Source of the DNA: Coriolopsis trogii
Lineage: Eukaryota > Basidiomycota > Agaricomycetes > Polyporales > Polyporaceae
Assembly: GCA_020543525.1 (NCBI GenBank)
Contig: JAHYIO010000039.1
Span: 1,674,001 to 1,738,000 of the forward strand
Direction: 5' to 3'
DNA: 64,000 bases
Shown here: one piece after another, positions 23,312 through 35,274 of the stretch
Layout: every line of letters starts with the position of its first letter
Position numbering within the stretch: position 1 is the first letter of the stretch
Made by a program: the position numbers and the translations under genes
Notes under the pieces: model-generated
The model's database searches: none
What the model was told of the DNA's origin: nothing
Seen by the model: the letters and a program-made list of their open reading frames with translations, nothing else

Positions 23312-23744
23312 CAGTCGAAACCCTCTTATCCCATACCTCCGATAACCCATAACCTCTAATATCCCATAGATTTTGCCGGGTCCCGAGTTGGTTCTATGGG
23401 ACAAATCCCATAACCTCCCATAACCCTTAACCCATAGCCTTTGCCGGCCAAAAACCCATAGGTTTTATCATTTTGTATCCTGAAAGTGTGCCTTGAGCTA
23501 AGATTATGGAGCTCATAATCCCCGTTGGCTTTCAGTTTATGGGTATACAACTCCGCTCTAGATGATTGTAAGCAAGAATGAACGTTGAGAATTTGTGGGC
23601 CCTAGTGTTGTCGGGCGCTTGAGCCATGATAACGGGTTACAGGATGAAGCGCTCGACGAGCGCCTCCTCTCGTAGCCCATAACCTCCGAAAACCCATAGT
23701 TTTGGGCTTCTCCCGAGAGGTATGGGATAAGAGGGTTTCGACTG
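23312..23744. mobile_element. MITE with Tc1/mariner-like ends
   Basis: A 433-bp element begins CAGTCGAAACCCTCTTATCC and ends with its exact reverse complement; the perfect terminal inverted repeats are 28 bp (23312-23339 and 23717-23744). It is flanked on both sides by TA (23310-23311 and 23745-23746), the target duplication of Tc1/mariner/pogo transposons, and the CAGT start also fits that superfamily. The inside holds short repeats of the form CCCATAACC and no coding capacity, so it must have been moved by a transposase from elsewhere. It sits between the start of SPT5 (213 bp away) and the start of an F-box gene (78 bp away). Confidence 0.88.
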
Positions 23745-23822
23745 TATACTCTACATATACCACTCCGGCCAGATTCTTCGTTCATGCTCGACTAGGTCTC
23801 GGTATCTATTGGAACTGTCTGC

Positions 23823-25582
23823 ATGGCTCGATTTACCGATTTACCGATTGAATTGCTTCCCGCGATCGTGCAGCACATAGTCAAGCCCGGCCATCTCGCA
23901 ACAGTCTGCCGTGTCAACCACTCTTTCTACAAATTCTCAATAGTTCTTCTGTATGAACGTGTGTTCATCTACGCCTGGCACAAAGAGGGGAAAGCAAGGG
24001 TGTGTATGTCTGCACCAGGGGCGTGCAGTGGCTAAGGACGCGTGCCAGGTGATCAAGCTCTTCCGGACCTTAGCGGACTATCCTCACCTCTCAAAGTTCG
24101 TGCAGCAACTTGGTACGCATTTTTGGTAACATGACATGTCCGCCTTGCTGCGAACTCTGTGACACGGCTCATCCGTGGGTCTTCAAGCCATCCGTGATTT
24201 CCCCAAGACGCTTCATTCAGAGGAGTATGATCAAACTCTAGAGGCTTGTCTAGCCGGTATCCGTAACTGCGTCAACCTGCGCGCTTGCACCTGGACGAGG
24301 CACGGATCACTCACGTCATCTGTGCTGGAGACTCTGGTCAATTGCTCTCGGTTACAGGAACTGGAGATCAACGGCGAAAATGCTGGGCTGTACGATGCAG
24401 CGATATTGCCTAGGTTCTCGCATTTGCGCAAGCTTTCCATCATTATGCCCAGCTCCTCGGTCGCCAACGTCTTGCAAGCCTGGACCAGGAACGTCGGTCA
24501 AACTCTACAGCACCTCAGTGTCATTTGCAAGGCAGGTTCCGATCCAGAAGCTCTGCCAGCCAGTGTCCTGACGTCGCCCGTCAGTCGTCATCTCGTATCA
24601 ACGACGGACTGCTTTGCGAAATCGCACCAAATGTCACCAATTTGGAATACGTGTATCTGGTGGGATGTCCGAAGGTCACTCATGAGGGAATGTGGGCCTT
24701 GCTATCTGCGAACTACCGAGGAGTGCTTGGTCTTGGCATGGAAGGCTTATCCACAGCATTCGTACGTACCACTCGAATCGCAACTGATTTCTCGCGCCAG
24801 ACGTTGACATTCCATCAGAATATGAGTGCTCTCAGCAATCTGTGCAATCGGACTGGGAACTTGCGTCGTCTTCGTTCCATCACTCTCACTGTGGACGACC
24901 ACACGTCAATTGTAGACTGGCAACGGCATGTGCTCGACCTACTCTCGAACGCACCCCTCGAGCGATTCCATATTTCGACCGTCGGCGGTCACGTCGGTCA
25001 TCATCTCAGCGACGACTTCTGCAAAGCTATTGTGACCGCCCACGGAGGTCGCCTCACGCGCTTCTCCATCCATCGTATGCGCATGAGTATCAGTGCGATC
25101 AAAGATATTTGTCGTCGATGTGTCGTCCTACAGCAACTGTTCATCGTCGTGGAGCAGAACGACCTCGTGAGTTTTATTCCTTATCCGCACATTGCACGGT
25201 TGGTTAATGGACAGCCGTGTCGTACGCACAGGCCGCTTTAGGGCCTTGTTTGTCACAAGCGCAAATGCTGCGTGAGGTCCATATCAACAGACCTCTCGAT
25301 TTCGGCTCCGAGGACGTACCAAAGCAGTCATATGAGCTGATCCTGTCCATAGCTCGTCAATGCAGGCCATCCGTTCAACAATTTGGCTTCAATACTCGGG
25401 TCTTCCAGGTCGGTGCTTCCCACTTCCGCCTGCATTATTGCAGTATTAAATGGCCTATTCACACCCCGCAGGTGGAGCGTGCTGTTCGAATCGGGGAGGA
25501 TGGGTTGGAGCAGTGGGACGTTGCGCTGTCCTCCTATGAAAATCCAGAGATCCCAGAACAGTTTCTTGTCGTCCGAACCTAG
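23823..25582 (+). CDS. F-box/LRR protein, unrelated to the three-copy family
   Basis: It starts MARFTDLPIELLPAIVQHIV, a typical F-box opening (LP-x-E-(L/I)-L-x-x-I), followed by HLATVCRVNHSFY. After two short introns, LRR-type segments follow: LRACTWTRHGSL, LQELEINGENAGLYD, LRKLSIIMPSS, LEYVYLVGCPKVTHEG, and LRRLRSITLTVDDH. At least six introns interrupt the gene; the end EIPEQFLVVRT and stop is at 25582. The LRR layout is that of agaricomycete F-box proteins with irregular repeats. The role is inferred to be an SCF adaptor; the target is unknown. The start codon lies 78 bp from the right end of a MITE. Confidence 0.8.
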
Positions 25583-26059
25583 AGGTCGTACGACTAGCGA
25601 CAAGTTCAACGGCCTGCGCATGTGAAAGTCTAATTCGAACGATTACATCACCTTTCCTTTTGGGTACTCGCGCTGCTCGGCGGGACGCTCATCTGTCGAG
25701 CGCAAGCTCATAACGCTTCAATCAAACTGTGGTCGCAGATCAGACTCGCGACGACGACTCCGCGGCATGTCTACTAAGGCTCCGTTCCTGCATAAACACT
25801 GCTCCTGCTAACCATCAGACGTTCCATGATATCGGGCACCTCACTAATTACGCACCACTCGACCGGGCTCGTATTGACCAAGGCGTACCGGTCGCCCAGT
25901 GATCGCCGAGGTGCGTGTTTCCATAAATGTTGGACGATCTGCATGTCCACAACCCCCCAAACCCCCCACCGCGACAGTTGAACTCTGGTACGTAAAGTCC
26001 AAGCACACTCCCGTATCTTGTATCCTCACGTGTCAGGCACCAGAAACGCTGTTTATCCA
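25583..26059. other. Intergenic
   Basis: A short stretch between two genes on the same strand. It holds the 3' flank of the F-box gene and the promoter of the DUF302-type gene. Nothing else is recognisable. Confidence 0.5.
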
Positions 26060-26642
26060 ATGGCCAAGAGCGTGGTCGAATACACCGCGCGGCGAATCAC
26101 CTACGAGACGCGCCTTCCCATCGCAGAGGTGATAGCGCGCCTTGACAGCGAGATCAACAAAGAAGGTGGAGGGTCAGCGGTGTTCCGCCTCTTGCGCGAG
26201 GCGAAGAACAAGGCCGAGCTCGAGGCAGGCATCACATCTCTTACGAATGGGCGCAACTTCGTGTACGAGTCTCTCAGAGTGTAGTAAGCAAGATACTGAC
26301 ATGCGTGACAGATACTTCGCCGAGACCACCTATCATCGCTGGCTCAACTCGTATAGGGGAACCACCAGAACCCCACAGACTTATGTGTATACGTTTGGCA
26401 ACCCCTTAATTGCCCAAGGCATGCTACAGCATGATATGGCTGTCGCCTTACATGTGCCGCTCAGGATCCTCATTTCGGAGAAGGGTGATGGATGCGGAAC
26501 AAGAGTCGTTTATGATGACCCCGCCACTCTCATCCCCGTCCCTACCCATGCCGGCCGCACTACCGACGAAGGGCTGCGTGTTGCGGCAGCACAGTTGGCA
26601 GAGAAGTTAGAGGCGCTGATTCGACTGATAGTAGTAGAGTGA
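26060..26642 (+). CDS. DUF302-type small protein
   Basis: Two exons, 26060-26262 and 26312-26642, give about 177 residues. The start is MAKSVVEYTARRITYETRLP, and the intron (GTACGA to GACAG) joins NFV to YFAETTYHRWL in frame. The C-terminal half carries the DUF302 signature: TFGNPLIAQGMLQHDM, then HVPLRILISEK, then TRVVYDDPATLIP. DUF302 proteins form a small alpha/beta fold found in bacteria, archaea and fungi and have no settled function. No signal peptide or membrane span is present, so it is probably cytoplasmic. Confidence 0.8.
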
Positions 26643-26881
26643 CTTGGATGGCCTGTACATAAGTACGCAACGTCTTTTCTGTTTCTCGTCTCGTGCTCAC
26701 CGACCATGTAGTAGACTTTTGCCTTTAAGTATTGTCATTCTGGACCTTCATTGCCACTGCTTGGATATGAGACGCTGACCCTCGAACGCTTTTCTGCAAT
26801 GCGCCGCCCTCTCTATCCGCATAGCGTGTCTTCCTTTGATTAATAGCTGATTGAGTTGCAAGGGTACCGCGGTTGTCCACG

Positions 26882-27291
26882 ATGCACGCAGTCAAGAAAG
26901 TTCACGCACCGGAATATGAGGAGACAGGGGTTCCGGAGGACGTCTTTGCTATTACACTTTTCCCTCACGGCCCGTTGGAGAACAGTCTCCGTAGGTAGGT
27001 TGTCTCCTATCATTGGGTGTGACCTACATCCTGCTGGACGAATTGGGACAGGGCGTTGTAGTCTCATCCTCCAACCGAGGCTGAAGACGGTACCCTATCA
27101 TTGCAGGTCAACACCATCAACACGCACCACTCAGATTACTATCTAAATATGCTGGCTACCACGATGAATACGTCCTGCATGCGTTGGCGAATGTTGAGAC
27201 CTGCCGTGAGGAGCTCATACTATCATTATTGTCGGAGAGCGACGTAATGAGTAGTTACAGAGCCACAAATTCCCCTCCCATCACTCCGTGA
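26882..27291 (+). CDS. Small unrecognised protein
   Basis: Exons 26882-26990 and 27107-27291 join in frame (109 + 185 nt) to give 97 residues starting MHAVKKVHAPEYEETG and ending SPPITP. The middle is HAPLRLLSKYAGYHDEYVLH, then ALANVETCREELILSLL, a soluble, probably helical segment. The frame continues cleanly over a normal intron and its composition is protein-like. I do not recognise a family. It could be a gene remnant or the end of a longer gene whose upstream exons I did not find. Confidence 0.4.
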
Positions 27292-27585
27292 ATAGCCATA
27301 CTGCAGAGTTGATTAATGACAGAGCATGCCGGAACCAGAGACGAACTTGAATGCCTTGAGGGAGGATATACCGCCGTACCCGGTCCGCCGCGCCGCAAGA
27401 GCGTCCAGTACGGCCTCCACGCGACTCAGCACTACAATGTCGACGCCTGCCACCGTCGCTATTATACTCGTCGTCCTTGTCGTCCTCGTCGTCCCACATC
27501 CTCGAGCTCTCTCATATAGTACCGGTCTAAAGTAAGGTGCTCTCACTTGTAAGTTTTAGTGAATTCCTTAACAGGATTGACGGCC
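27292..27585. other. Intergenic
   Basis: No gene was seen. The stretch is rich in short GTCC/CGTC runs that keep several frames open by chance. Confidence 0.4.
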
Positions 27586-27700
27586 ATGCAGCTCAACACG
27601 CGGAGACGGGATTATTCCACGAGGTCGCACACCACAGAATGGGCGAGTACGCCATTCTATCGCATGTATGGGACCGCCAGGGCGAGCAATCATACAATGC
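27586..27700 (+). pseudogene. Relic of the N terminus of a HET-domain gene
   Basis: The plus strand encodes a remnant of the HET opening motif: an ATG-QLNT start in one frame, then, after a one-base shift, ETGLFHEVAHHRMGEYAILSHVWDRQ without further HET motifs (split here at the shift, not one frame). YAILSHVW is the same core motif as in the three HET genes of the window. After SYN the similarity ends; no WIDxCCIDK or GWTLQEL is found downstream. It is therefore a truncated, frameshifted fragment of about 40 codons. It lies downstream of the PIF1 stop. Confidence 0.7.
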
Positions 27701-27926
27701 CGAGGTTTCCTTCTACATTGTCCATTCTATACACACCGAAGTCGATACTTCTGAATCCATCTGAAGAATATTACCATTGACTGTATGTGGCCTGTGCTAT
27801 GTCAATTTAAACAAGCCATGGTCAGGCTAATTGAGATCACATTCAAGCATGCTGTTGTGCAAGTATCATGATCACAAACTTCATGTTACATGTATCTGAA
27901 TACCAGCTACTAACCATCCCTGCAGT

Positions 27927-30672
27927 TCATGTAGCAATTTCCAGACCGGTGCTCCACGTCACAACCTTGGGGTGCGCCTTGACCTGTGTTGATAAATCAG
28001 GGCTCGCACGCACGCGTACTGGAAAGACAGACAGACCTTCTTCGGATCGAACCCCAAGACCTGCAGTCCGTCGAGTGACGCGGCCCGCGACAACGCAACA
28101 TAGCTCTGTCCCTTTTCGAACACGCTCCGCAGGTCAATCTTCACGTGCTGGATTGTCTGCCCCTGGCTCTTGTGAATCGACATCGCCCATGCAAGCACGA
28201 GCGGCAGCTACACGCACCGCGACCATACACGGGAGAGTGTGAAGGAGGCGCATACGAGTGGTTCAACATTCGGTCGGTGAACAGCGACAACTTCAAAGAG
28301 ACGGACGCACCTGGACGCGCCGCGCGAGGAGCTTCCCCTCGTTGTCCTCAACGCGGAACTCGTCCCGGACGACGAGGACAATCTCTGTGCCTTGTTGGGT
28401 ACGGAACTCGACGAGCGGGTAGAGCTCGTCATCCTTCGCCTTTCCCTTCGAGACAGACGTGCCAGCCGCTGCGATCGATGGCTTCACGTCAACCTCTGAT
28501 GCAGGACCCATCATCTTGTTCTCCTTGTCTGCCACCGTTTTGCCACACAGAACGACAGGGGTGCGGCCGTCAGGACCGACGCGTACATTGCGCACAGCGC
28601 CGTTCGTCTTTGACGACGCGCTCGCAATCGACTCTTGCGAGCTGGACGTGCCAGACTGGGGCTTCGCGCCGAACGAGCCGCTCGCCGGTTTCGGAGTCGC
28701 CTCCTTCTCTGGCGAAGGTGGGAGGAGCCCCGCGCTAGCTTGACAGTCCGCGATCGTATAGAACCCGAGCACGCGGCCTACGCTCCCGTTCACGAGCTTC
28801 TCGTCGACGTTCTTGACGAGCATCACCTGCGCGTCGGCCTTGAACGCTAGTCGTGCAGGCACGACCATCTGCTCGAGCACCTTCTGGTGCGTGCCCGAGT
28901 CGCGCGCGGTGAACGCGTGCACCGCTCCGGGCAGAGCCGCCAGCCGAGTCGTGTTCGCCCGCTCGACCTGCGCGCGGAGCGGATAGAGCTCTGTCGGGAG
29001 AATGCCGGATGGTAAGGGCGGGAGCGGACGGGTTAGCGACGTGAACGTCTGCTGGGCGGAGGACGAGATGGTCCCTCTTCGGAGCTCGTTGAGGAGCTCG
29101 ACGAACTCTGCGGGAAGGTGAGCGAGGTCATCCTGGACGAGTACGGCAGCTTGGACGGTTGCACGCACGGGTGTCCTTCTGCCTGTAGACCTGTGTCAGG
29201 GTTACAGTGTGATCGATGCACCTCTTCCACGCCTCGCTCTCGAAGGCGAAGAAAGGCTCTTCGCCCGATTTGGTGACGGGCGGTAGCTGGAAGAAGTCAC
29301 CGGTCACAACCAACTGAAGGGCATGTTTCAGGATATGCGGCCAACGGTACATATACGGGTACCACGCGCCTGTATACCGCCAAAGGGCCTATCTGTCTTC
29401 TTGTTCCGCAACTGGTCGGCGAGCTTTGCGAGAGTATCAAATAAATGGCCATCGACCATAGACACTGCTCACACGTGATGAAGTGACCGAAACAGAAGCT
29501 GGGTCAAAGGCGCACTCACCCTCGTCGATGACCAGAACTTTCGTGTCCCTCCATCTCTTGTAGGCGGGTTTGCATGTCTTAATACAACTGATCTGCCTGT
29601 CAATGTTGTGCATTCCCGGAGTTACAGCACCCCAGGAATGTATGGTCATGCCTAACTTCGAATTAGCCTCTGAATGGGGGATGGGCATTTGCAGGGAGAG
29701 GGAGAGCAGTCCGCGGACGGACCCGGCGGTTGCCTGGCGAGCAAAACTGCTCGCAGTCAATCGGTACCGTCGCGGGCGATCCAACGGACATCCCTGGAGG
29801 CACAGCTCGGTGTAGGAAGTCCTCATGTCTGCTCTCATTCGCCTGCTGAGGTCATGGTTGATGCGCATACAATGGCACGAGCATGTTACAGTCAATGGAC
29901 CATGAGCCACAATTCAACTTGTTGTCGGCCCAACTGCACCCACCCGATCTCACTTTGAGCAGTTAACACAGGGAACTTCGTAAACACCGCGCACTTGAGC
30001 ATCACGCTGTAGTCGAACACTGTGTAGCACGGGCTACGAGTGTAGCTCAGCATGACCGCATTCATGAGGACATGCAAGCCACGGTGGAAGGAGAGGTGCC
30101 TAATACATCGACATGTCCGGCAGATTCGTCCGCAGACAAAGTACTCGGTGGTTCCGAAGATATGTTGTTGAGATAGGAGACCTGTTGATAGATCACTCAC
30201 CACCTATATTTGACGCGGCCATACCTGTACTGGCGGTGACGGAAATGACGGAGGTGTTCTTGGAGTATTTCTTGCGGAGGGCGGATATGATGGCTCGCAA
30301 TAACAGCGATTTACCAGTACCTGCGAATTTGACACGGTCATACTCCATCCCTAGTCCGTTCTTCTGATATCAAGAGAGCATGACAGATGCATACTCACCT
30401 GCTGCGCCGGTGAAGAATACATTCTTTCCTTCTTTGACCACCATATCTAGCACCCTGACTTGCTCCGCGTTGAGGGCCACAACCTCGTGTAATGCCTTAC
30501 CGTTCTTCGAGGTAGGTGCTGTCGTGACTTGAGGCGAGAAGAAGGCATCGAGGGTCTTGCGCCGCTTGTTGCCCGCATCTGTATCGTTCTTGCCTGACGC
30601 GTCAAGTCCGCCGGTGGACTTTCGTTTCCTGGAATTTGTCGTGGTCGTGCTTAGCACCGCGCTCCTAGTCAT
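27927..30672 (-). CDS. PIF1: PIF1-family 5'-3' DNA helicase
   Basis: It starts [20 protein letters not shown] at 30672 with a basic N terminus and a PIP-box-like [10 protein letters not shown]. The helicase core follows: [20 protein letters not shown], Walker A GAAGTGKS completed across an intron, [19 protein letters not shown], Walker [42 protein letters not shown], and the late motifs [15 protein letters not shown] and [10 protein letters not shown]. The last short exon encodes [18 protein letters not shown], with the stop at 27927. Pif1 unwinds DNA-RNA hybrids and G-quadruplexes and acts in mitochondrial DNA maintenance and at telomeres. A low-complexity insert of about 100 residues (rich in S, P and K) lies after [10 protein letters not shown], common in fungal members. 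Confidence 0.95.
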
Positions 30673-31219
30673 TGCGCCCCTTATAAATAAGCCCTAGCAA
30701 GGGTTCCAAGAAATGGGACGGATAGCAAGCCCGAGCGAAAGCCACTGACTCTGAGAAGACGATGGATGAAGACTTAGACAGGAACAGCCGCGTCGTAACC
30801 GAGTCGCGTTCGGGCGCTTGTATGTCGGCGCGTCGATCACGTGCTGGTGTTTTGTTTCCGTGGGCGCATCTAATCAGATTAGATAGAGTATCGTGGCCCA
30901 TCAGTGGCGTGCTCATCCAGCTCTCTTGTCCCAATCCAGTGATCTGCGCTCTCTCCCTTACCTCTCCTCGACGACGAAGACACCGACGACGACAACGACG
31001 GACCCGTGGTTCGACTCGGAGTGGAACGCGGAATTGCGTGCTAACGCAAGACACCATACAAACTGTGAGTACCCCAGAGTTATGGCAGATCAGGTCGGCA
31101 CTGACCAGTGTATCATCGTCTCGATGGACACAACAGTCAGTTGCGTACAAATGGACCGCATACACGAACACGAACCCAGTACCAGTGCCTCTACCATCCG
31201 CGGCCTCAGACATATTGAC
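30673..31219. other. Divergent promoter region
   Basis: This lies between the starts of PIF1 and the septin-like gene. The downstream gene's frame is open upstream of 31220 for some distance, so its true start could be earlier (for example an ATG at 31081), but the leader is not conserved-looking. No other feature was seen. Confidence 0.4.
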
Positions 31220-32901
31220 ATGGCTCTCCTCGCCGAGCCTCCCTCAGCACCCCTAGATGAGGAACACACCGAGTCCCATTCCCCCTTCCGCCCGTCCTCT
31301 CCTCACAGCGCGTTCCAGTCCGAGCCTGGAAGCCCCTCCGGAGACTCGGTCTCGTCCTTTCCTTCTGTCGGCTCCTCATTTCTCTTCTCGTCCGGCCCGA
31401 CGACCCCTCCCCATCCGGGACACCATTCCGGAGAAGAACGTGGTCTGGAAGACTCAACCAGCGGTCTCGTCATTCCATCCCTTATCCTGCCCTCTCCCTC
31501 CAAACGAACAACCCCACATGGGCAGACGTTGGGAGACGTGCGGTTGCTGCTATTGGGACCGAAGGGCATGGACATGGGCGCAGTTGTTTCCCAAGTCGTA
31601 GATGATAACGAAGACGTGGTCGAGGTCGGTATATGGGACGAGGACCGCAGTGAGAGTTGGACCGCCCGCGGGAAACGGAAGGCTGTTCTTCGGGTGTCGA
31701 CATATTGGCTCGAACAGAGGGACAGGCATGGTCTCGAACGCCTTGAACCTGCAAGGAACGTAGAGATTGTCGAGCTGCCTGCGTACGAGCAGCACTCCGA
31801 GGTACGTGTTGGCCTCTGCGACTGTAGGTATATGCTCACGACTCTTGGCTCCCGTGTAGGCTTCAAGTATCGTGGAACGCATTCTCCCCGTGGTACATGC
31901 ACCATTCCGCGAGATGCTCAGGGTAATCAGTCACGAACACCCACCGAACGGAGCCCTTGCGCACCTACTCTCATCTCCTCACTCTCTACTATATACCGCC
32001 CTTGTCCTGTGTGGATCACTTTGTGAGTGCCTACTTCGACTCATCGAGCAGCTCCTGAATTGTCTCTGCAGCTCCATCGCCAGTCGAGAGGGGACTGATC
32101 GAGTCCCTCAGTCAACATATCCCCATCATCTTACTTCCGCTATTGACGTCGTCGCAGCCGGGTCCCTCCCATACCCGTAGAGCCTCCACGTCACACCTAT
32201 CATCGTTCCGTCCTACATCCATCGACGAACTTCGTGTGGGGCTCTTCCGCTCTCCCGGTACTCTCGCAACTCTCCGATATGAAGCCGCCTCGCGCTTCCT
32301 CCGCTGGCGCGAGGTCGAGCGTGCTGTCGAGCGCGTCCAATGGAGTGCAGCTACCCTCAAGACCCCCACCGTGCCCGACACACGGCCAAGCATGTCCGAT
32401 TATATGGAGCAGCAGCATAGTAACACCTGGGACAAGCAAGCATGGGAGGCGCAGTGGGAAGGGTCGCTGTCGCAGGAGTTCGCGCTCCAGCTCCGGAGGC
32501 GGCGCCGGTCGGATCCCCCACGCCGTCTCACTTCCCTCACTTCGTTCACCTCCGCACAGCCATCCGCGTCGACTGTCACTAGCAGCGCATCACATGTTTC
32601 GACCAGAGAAAGGGACGACGTCAACACTCCTTGCGCAGCGCCGTTCGACCCACTCCACCTTCCCTCCCTCTTTGTGTTTTCCTTCTCGCTTCTAGGCGCG
32701 CTAAGATCGCGTGTTGCGCGTTCGCTGGGAATATACGCTGCGCCTAGCCCTCCGAAGAGGACTTCGCCCACGAAAGCAAAGGGCGCACAACCGAAGAGCG
32801 CAGGACGCAGCTTTGGCTACACGTTGGGGCTCGGACTCGCCCTCGTCGGTGCGTTCTGTGCTGGGGTTGGGCTCAGCATGGTCGCTTCCACGCGTTTCTG
32901 A
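31220..32901 (+). CDS. Septin-like protein with degenerate G domain and C-terminal membrane span
   Basis: Exons 31220-31801, 31860-32022 and 32072-32901 give 524 residues. The N-terminal 95 residues are serine/proline-rich. Then DVRLLLLGPKGMDMGAVVSQ stands where a P-loop would be, IVELPAYE where a switch-2 segment would be, and LLYTALVLCGS followed by GLIESLSQHIPIILLPLL where septins have the strand and helix before the AKAD motif. The order resembles septin-type G domains, but the P-loop lacks the GK(S/T) lysine and the AKAD motif is not evident, so nucleotide binding is unlikely. A tryptophan/arginine-rich helical region follows (FLRWREVERAVERVQW). One hydrophobic, glycine-rich span near the C terminus (LGLALVGAFCAGVGLSMV) suggests a tail anchor. 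The septin link is inference. Confidence 0.5.
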
Positions 32902-33461
32902 ATCCACCTGTGCGCCACCGACGGTGGCTTCATCTTACAAGGATACGTCGGGCACGCATATCCACACGGTCTCCACCCTCTTTGCTCCAGCACCACCGCG
33001 TTCTGTTTCAACCTTGTATACCTCATCTGTTAGGATCGCGCCCCATCTTCCCCATTAATGTTGTACGTCACATCACTGTGACTCATTTGCATGATTCTGC
33101 AATTACCCTCCGACGAACTATCCTCTGTATTCCTTATTGCATCGCTTTGTGGCCTGCTGGTACGGTATTAAATAGCGCCGTGATCTAATGTATTTCGTGC
33201 TTTGCATACCGGCCGATAGATGTGCATTCGACTTCTTTGTTCAAGAATCGCGCTGCGCAGAAGTTGCATCTTAAGGAGAGCAAAGGAGACAAAAACGACA
33301 AACGCATATAGCGGCCAGCCTGTATTTGACCACAATTAGAGGGAGTGTGCCTCCTCCCTATACAGAATACGGTACAGTCTACTACTGATACAGTCCGCCA
33401 AACGTACACGAGCACTCACAGCTAACCACACAAAGTCCACCCATCACGATGCGCAGTTCGC
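32902..33461. other. Intergenic, convergent gene ends
   Basis: This holds the 3' flanks of the septin-like gene and TFIIE-alpha. No further feature is supported. Confidence 0.5.
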
Positions 33462-35274
33462 TCATGAACGTGCATCCAACAATTCGTAGTAGGCCGTGTA
33501 CTCCTCTGGAGTCATCGCCTCCTGATGCTCCTCCGTCACCTGCGACAACGCTACTGGCTCGCCATTCACTGCATCGCAGATGGTCAATCAGCGGCTGCCC
33601 TCGCTCACAATCAGCATGGAGAGGCGTACCATACACAATCGGGTCGTCCTCCGCCGACGCCACCGCCGAATCCCCGCCAAAGCCATTCACGCCGAACCCA
33701 TTCACGTGTATCTCATGCGCCGACTCGTGCACCATGGGGTCGTCCGTGCGCGCCATCTTCGGAGTGCTCGCTCCCGTACCGACATCGTCGCGGGACCGAG
33801 AACGTTTCCGATACTCATTTAGTGAGTCCAGGTACTGTACGTCCGGTTTCATGTCTTCCTCTTCGGCAAGGTTACCCAGCTGCGGCGTGACCTGGCCCGA
33901 AGGTTGTGCAGAGGCCGCGAGGGAGGCGTAGTACTGATCGTAGTCTGCGGAGCGCATGTGATCAGGGGGCAATTGGGTCCACAAACAAAGGCGATACGCA
34001 CAGTCGGCCTCTGCGGTCTGCACTACGTTCGGCTTCACGTCTTCTCCATTCGCAGCTGGAATCGGCGGCTTCGGCGCGCCCAGACCCTTCAAGATAGCAT
34101 CGTTGGAACTCGGCAGTGTGTTCGCTGTCGTCGTGGCCGCAGCCTCTGCTCTCGCACTCTCCTTGATGCCGAGAGCGGTGAGGTCGCCAGAGATCGTACT
34201 CTGCAAGTGCCACAACGGAAGGGCGTTCTGCTGCCTCTTCGCGGCCGCTTCCTTGTCACGTTCCGCGCGTGCGGTCTCCTCGTCCTTGTCCACAGACATG
34301 ACGACACCAATCGTATCTCCTTGTCGTCCCTCACCGCCTGCACCAGCAATTTTCAGGCCACCGTCGCGTGCAGCAGCCTTTGCACGCTCCGCCTCCAGAT
34401 GATTTCGAATCCAGATGGCGACATCAAATCTATCGATATAGTTCACCGCGGGCGGTGAGCACGTAGCAAGACCGCAAAAGGTATGCACGTACGCAGGGAG
34501 TACCATCTCCTCCGTCTTCCTCAGCCCCTCCAGAATGAACCTCATCTGCCTGTTGAACCGCTGCATCCTATCCTGGCTCCCGATCACGTTCTCCGCGTTC
34601 TCATTGTCGACGAGTTCGGCCCCGCACACGTCGCAATTGAAGGTGCCCAACGCGAAGTTCATGAGCCTGTCTGCTTCTAGCGCCTGAAAGACCTTGCGAC
34701 AGGTCGGGCACAGATAGCCCTTCGACTCCAGCTCGTTCCGCAACCCCTGGTCGATGATCCGCCGCATCTCTGCCATGCGCCACTTGACCACGTTGCAGAA
34801 CGACTGGTAGTCGATGTAAAAGTATTGCCTTCCCACCGAGCGCTGGGCGCCCTCCTTCAGTTCGTTTTGGCGATATCTGCATCAAGGATGCGGATGCCTC
34901 AAGGACGGGATCTATTAAGAGAGATGTGGCGCGGACGTACATTCGAACCAGCTTGTGCCCTTCCAACGTGGCCATGATCTTGTTCAGCTCCTTGAGCTGA
35001 AGACCCATCCGACCCGCCAGATCGTCATCCTTCAGACTATGGAGAATGAGTAACCAGAAGATAACAGAGCATCCAATTCTCCCTTCAACTCCAGCTCCAG
35101 CTCCGACCCATCCGCCCATTCCGTGTTCAAAAACTGGACTTTCTATACTTACACAGGATGTCGAATCAACTGATCCATGACGACCGTGAACTTGGGTTCA
35201 TAAAAGGCTCGAGAGACATGCTGAACAAGCAGACGTAGTGTTTCTTGTTCGTCTTTTGACAGCCCTTGAGCCAT
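33462..35274 (-). CDS. TFA1: General transcription factor TFIIE alpha subunit
   Basis: It starts MAQGLSKDEQETLRLLVQHV at 35274. A winged-helix region spans the first exons (FYEPKFTVVMDQLIRHP, LKDDDLAGRMGLQLKELNKI, HKLVRM), followed by QYFYIDYQSFCNVVKWRM and a zinc ribbon: YLCPTCRKVF and FNCDVCGAEL. The acidic, low-complexity tail ends in VYVNGEPVALSQVTEEHQE and MTPEEYTAYYELL, the last exon being joined across an intron at about 33590; the stop is at 33462-33464. TFIIE recruits and regulates TFIIH at RNA polymerase II promoters. The motif order and length of about 500 residues fit fungal Tfa1. Confidence 0.95.

Noticed and set aside
27292..27560. A possible gene on either strand at 27.3-27.55 kb
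   Set aside because: Four frames are open at once because of CGTC/GTCC runs; none has a motif or a splice continuation.
30665..31213. A 182-codon minus-strand frame upstream of the septin-like gene
   Set aside because: It has a cysteine/valine/arginine mix without a domain, overlaps a divergent promoter, and has no splice partners.
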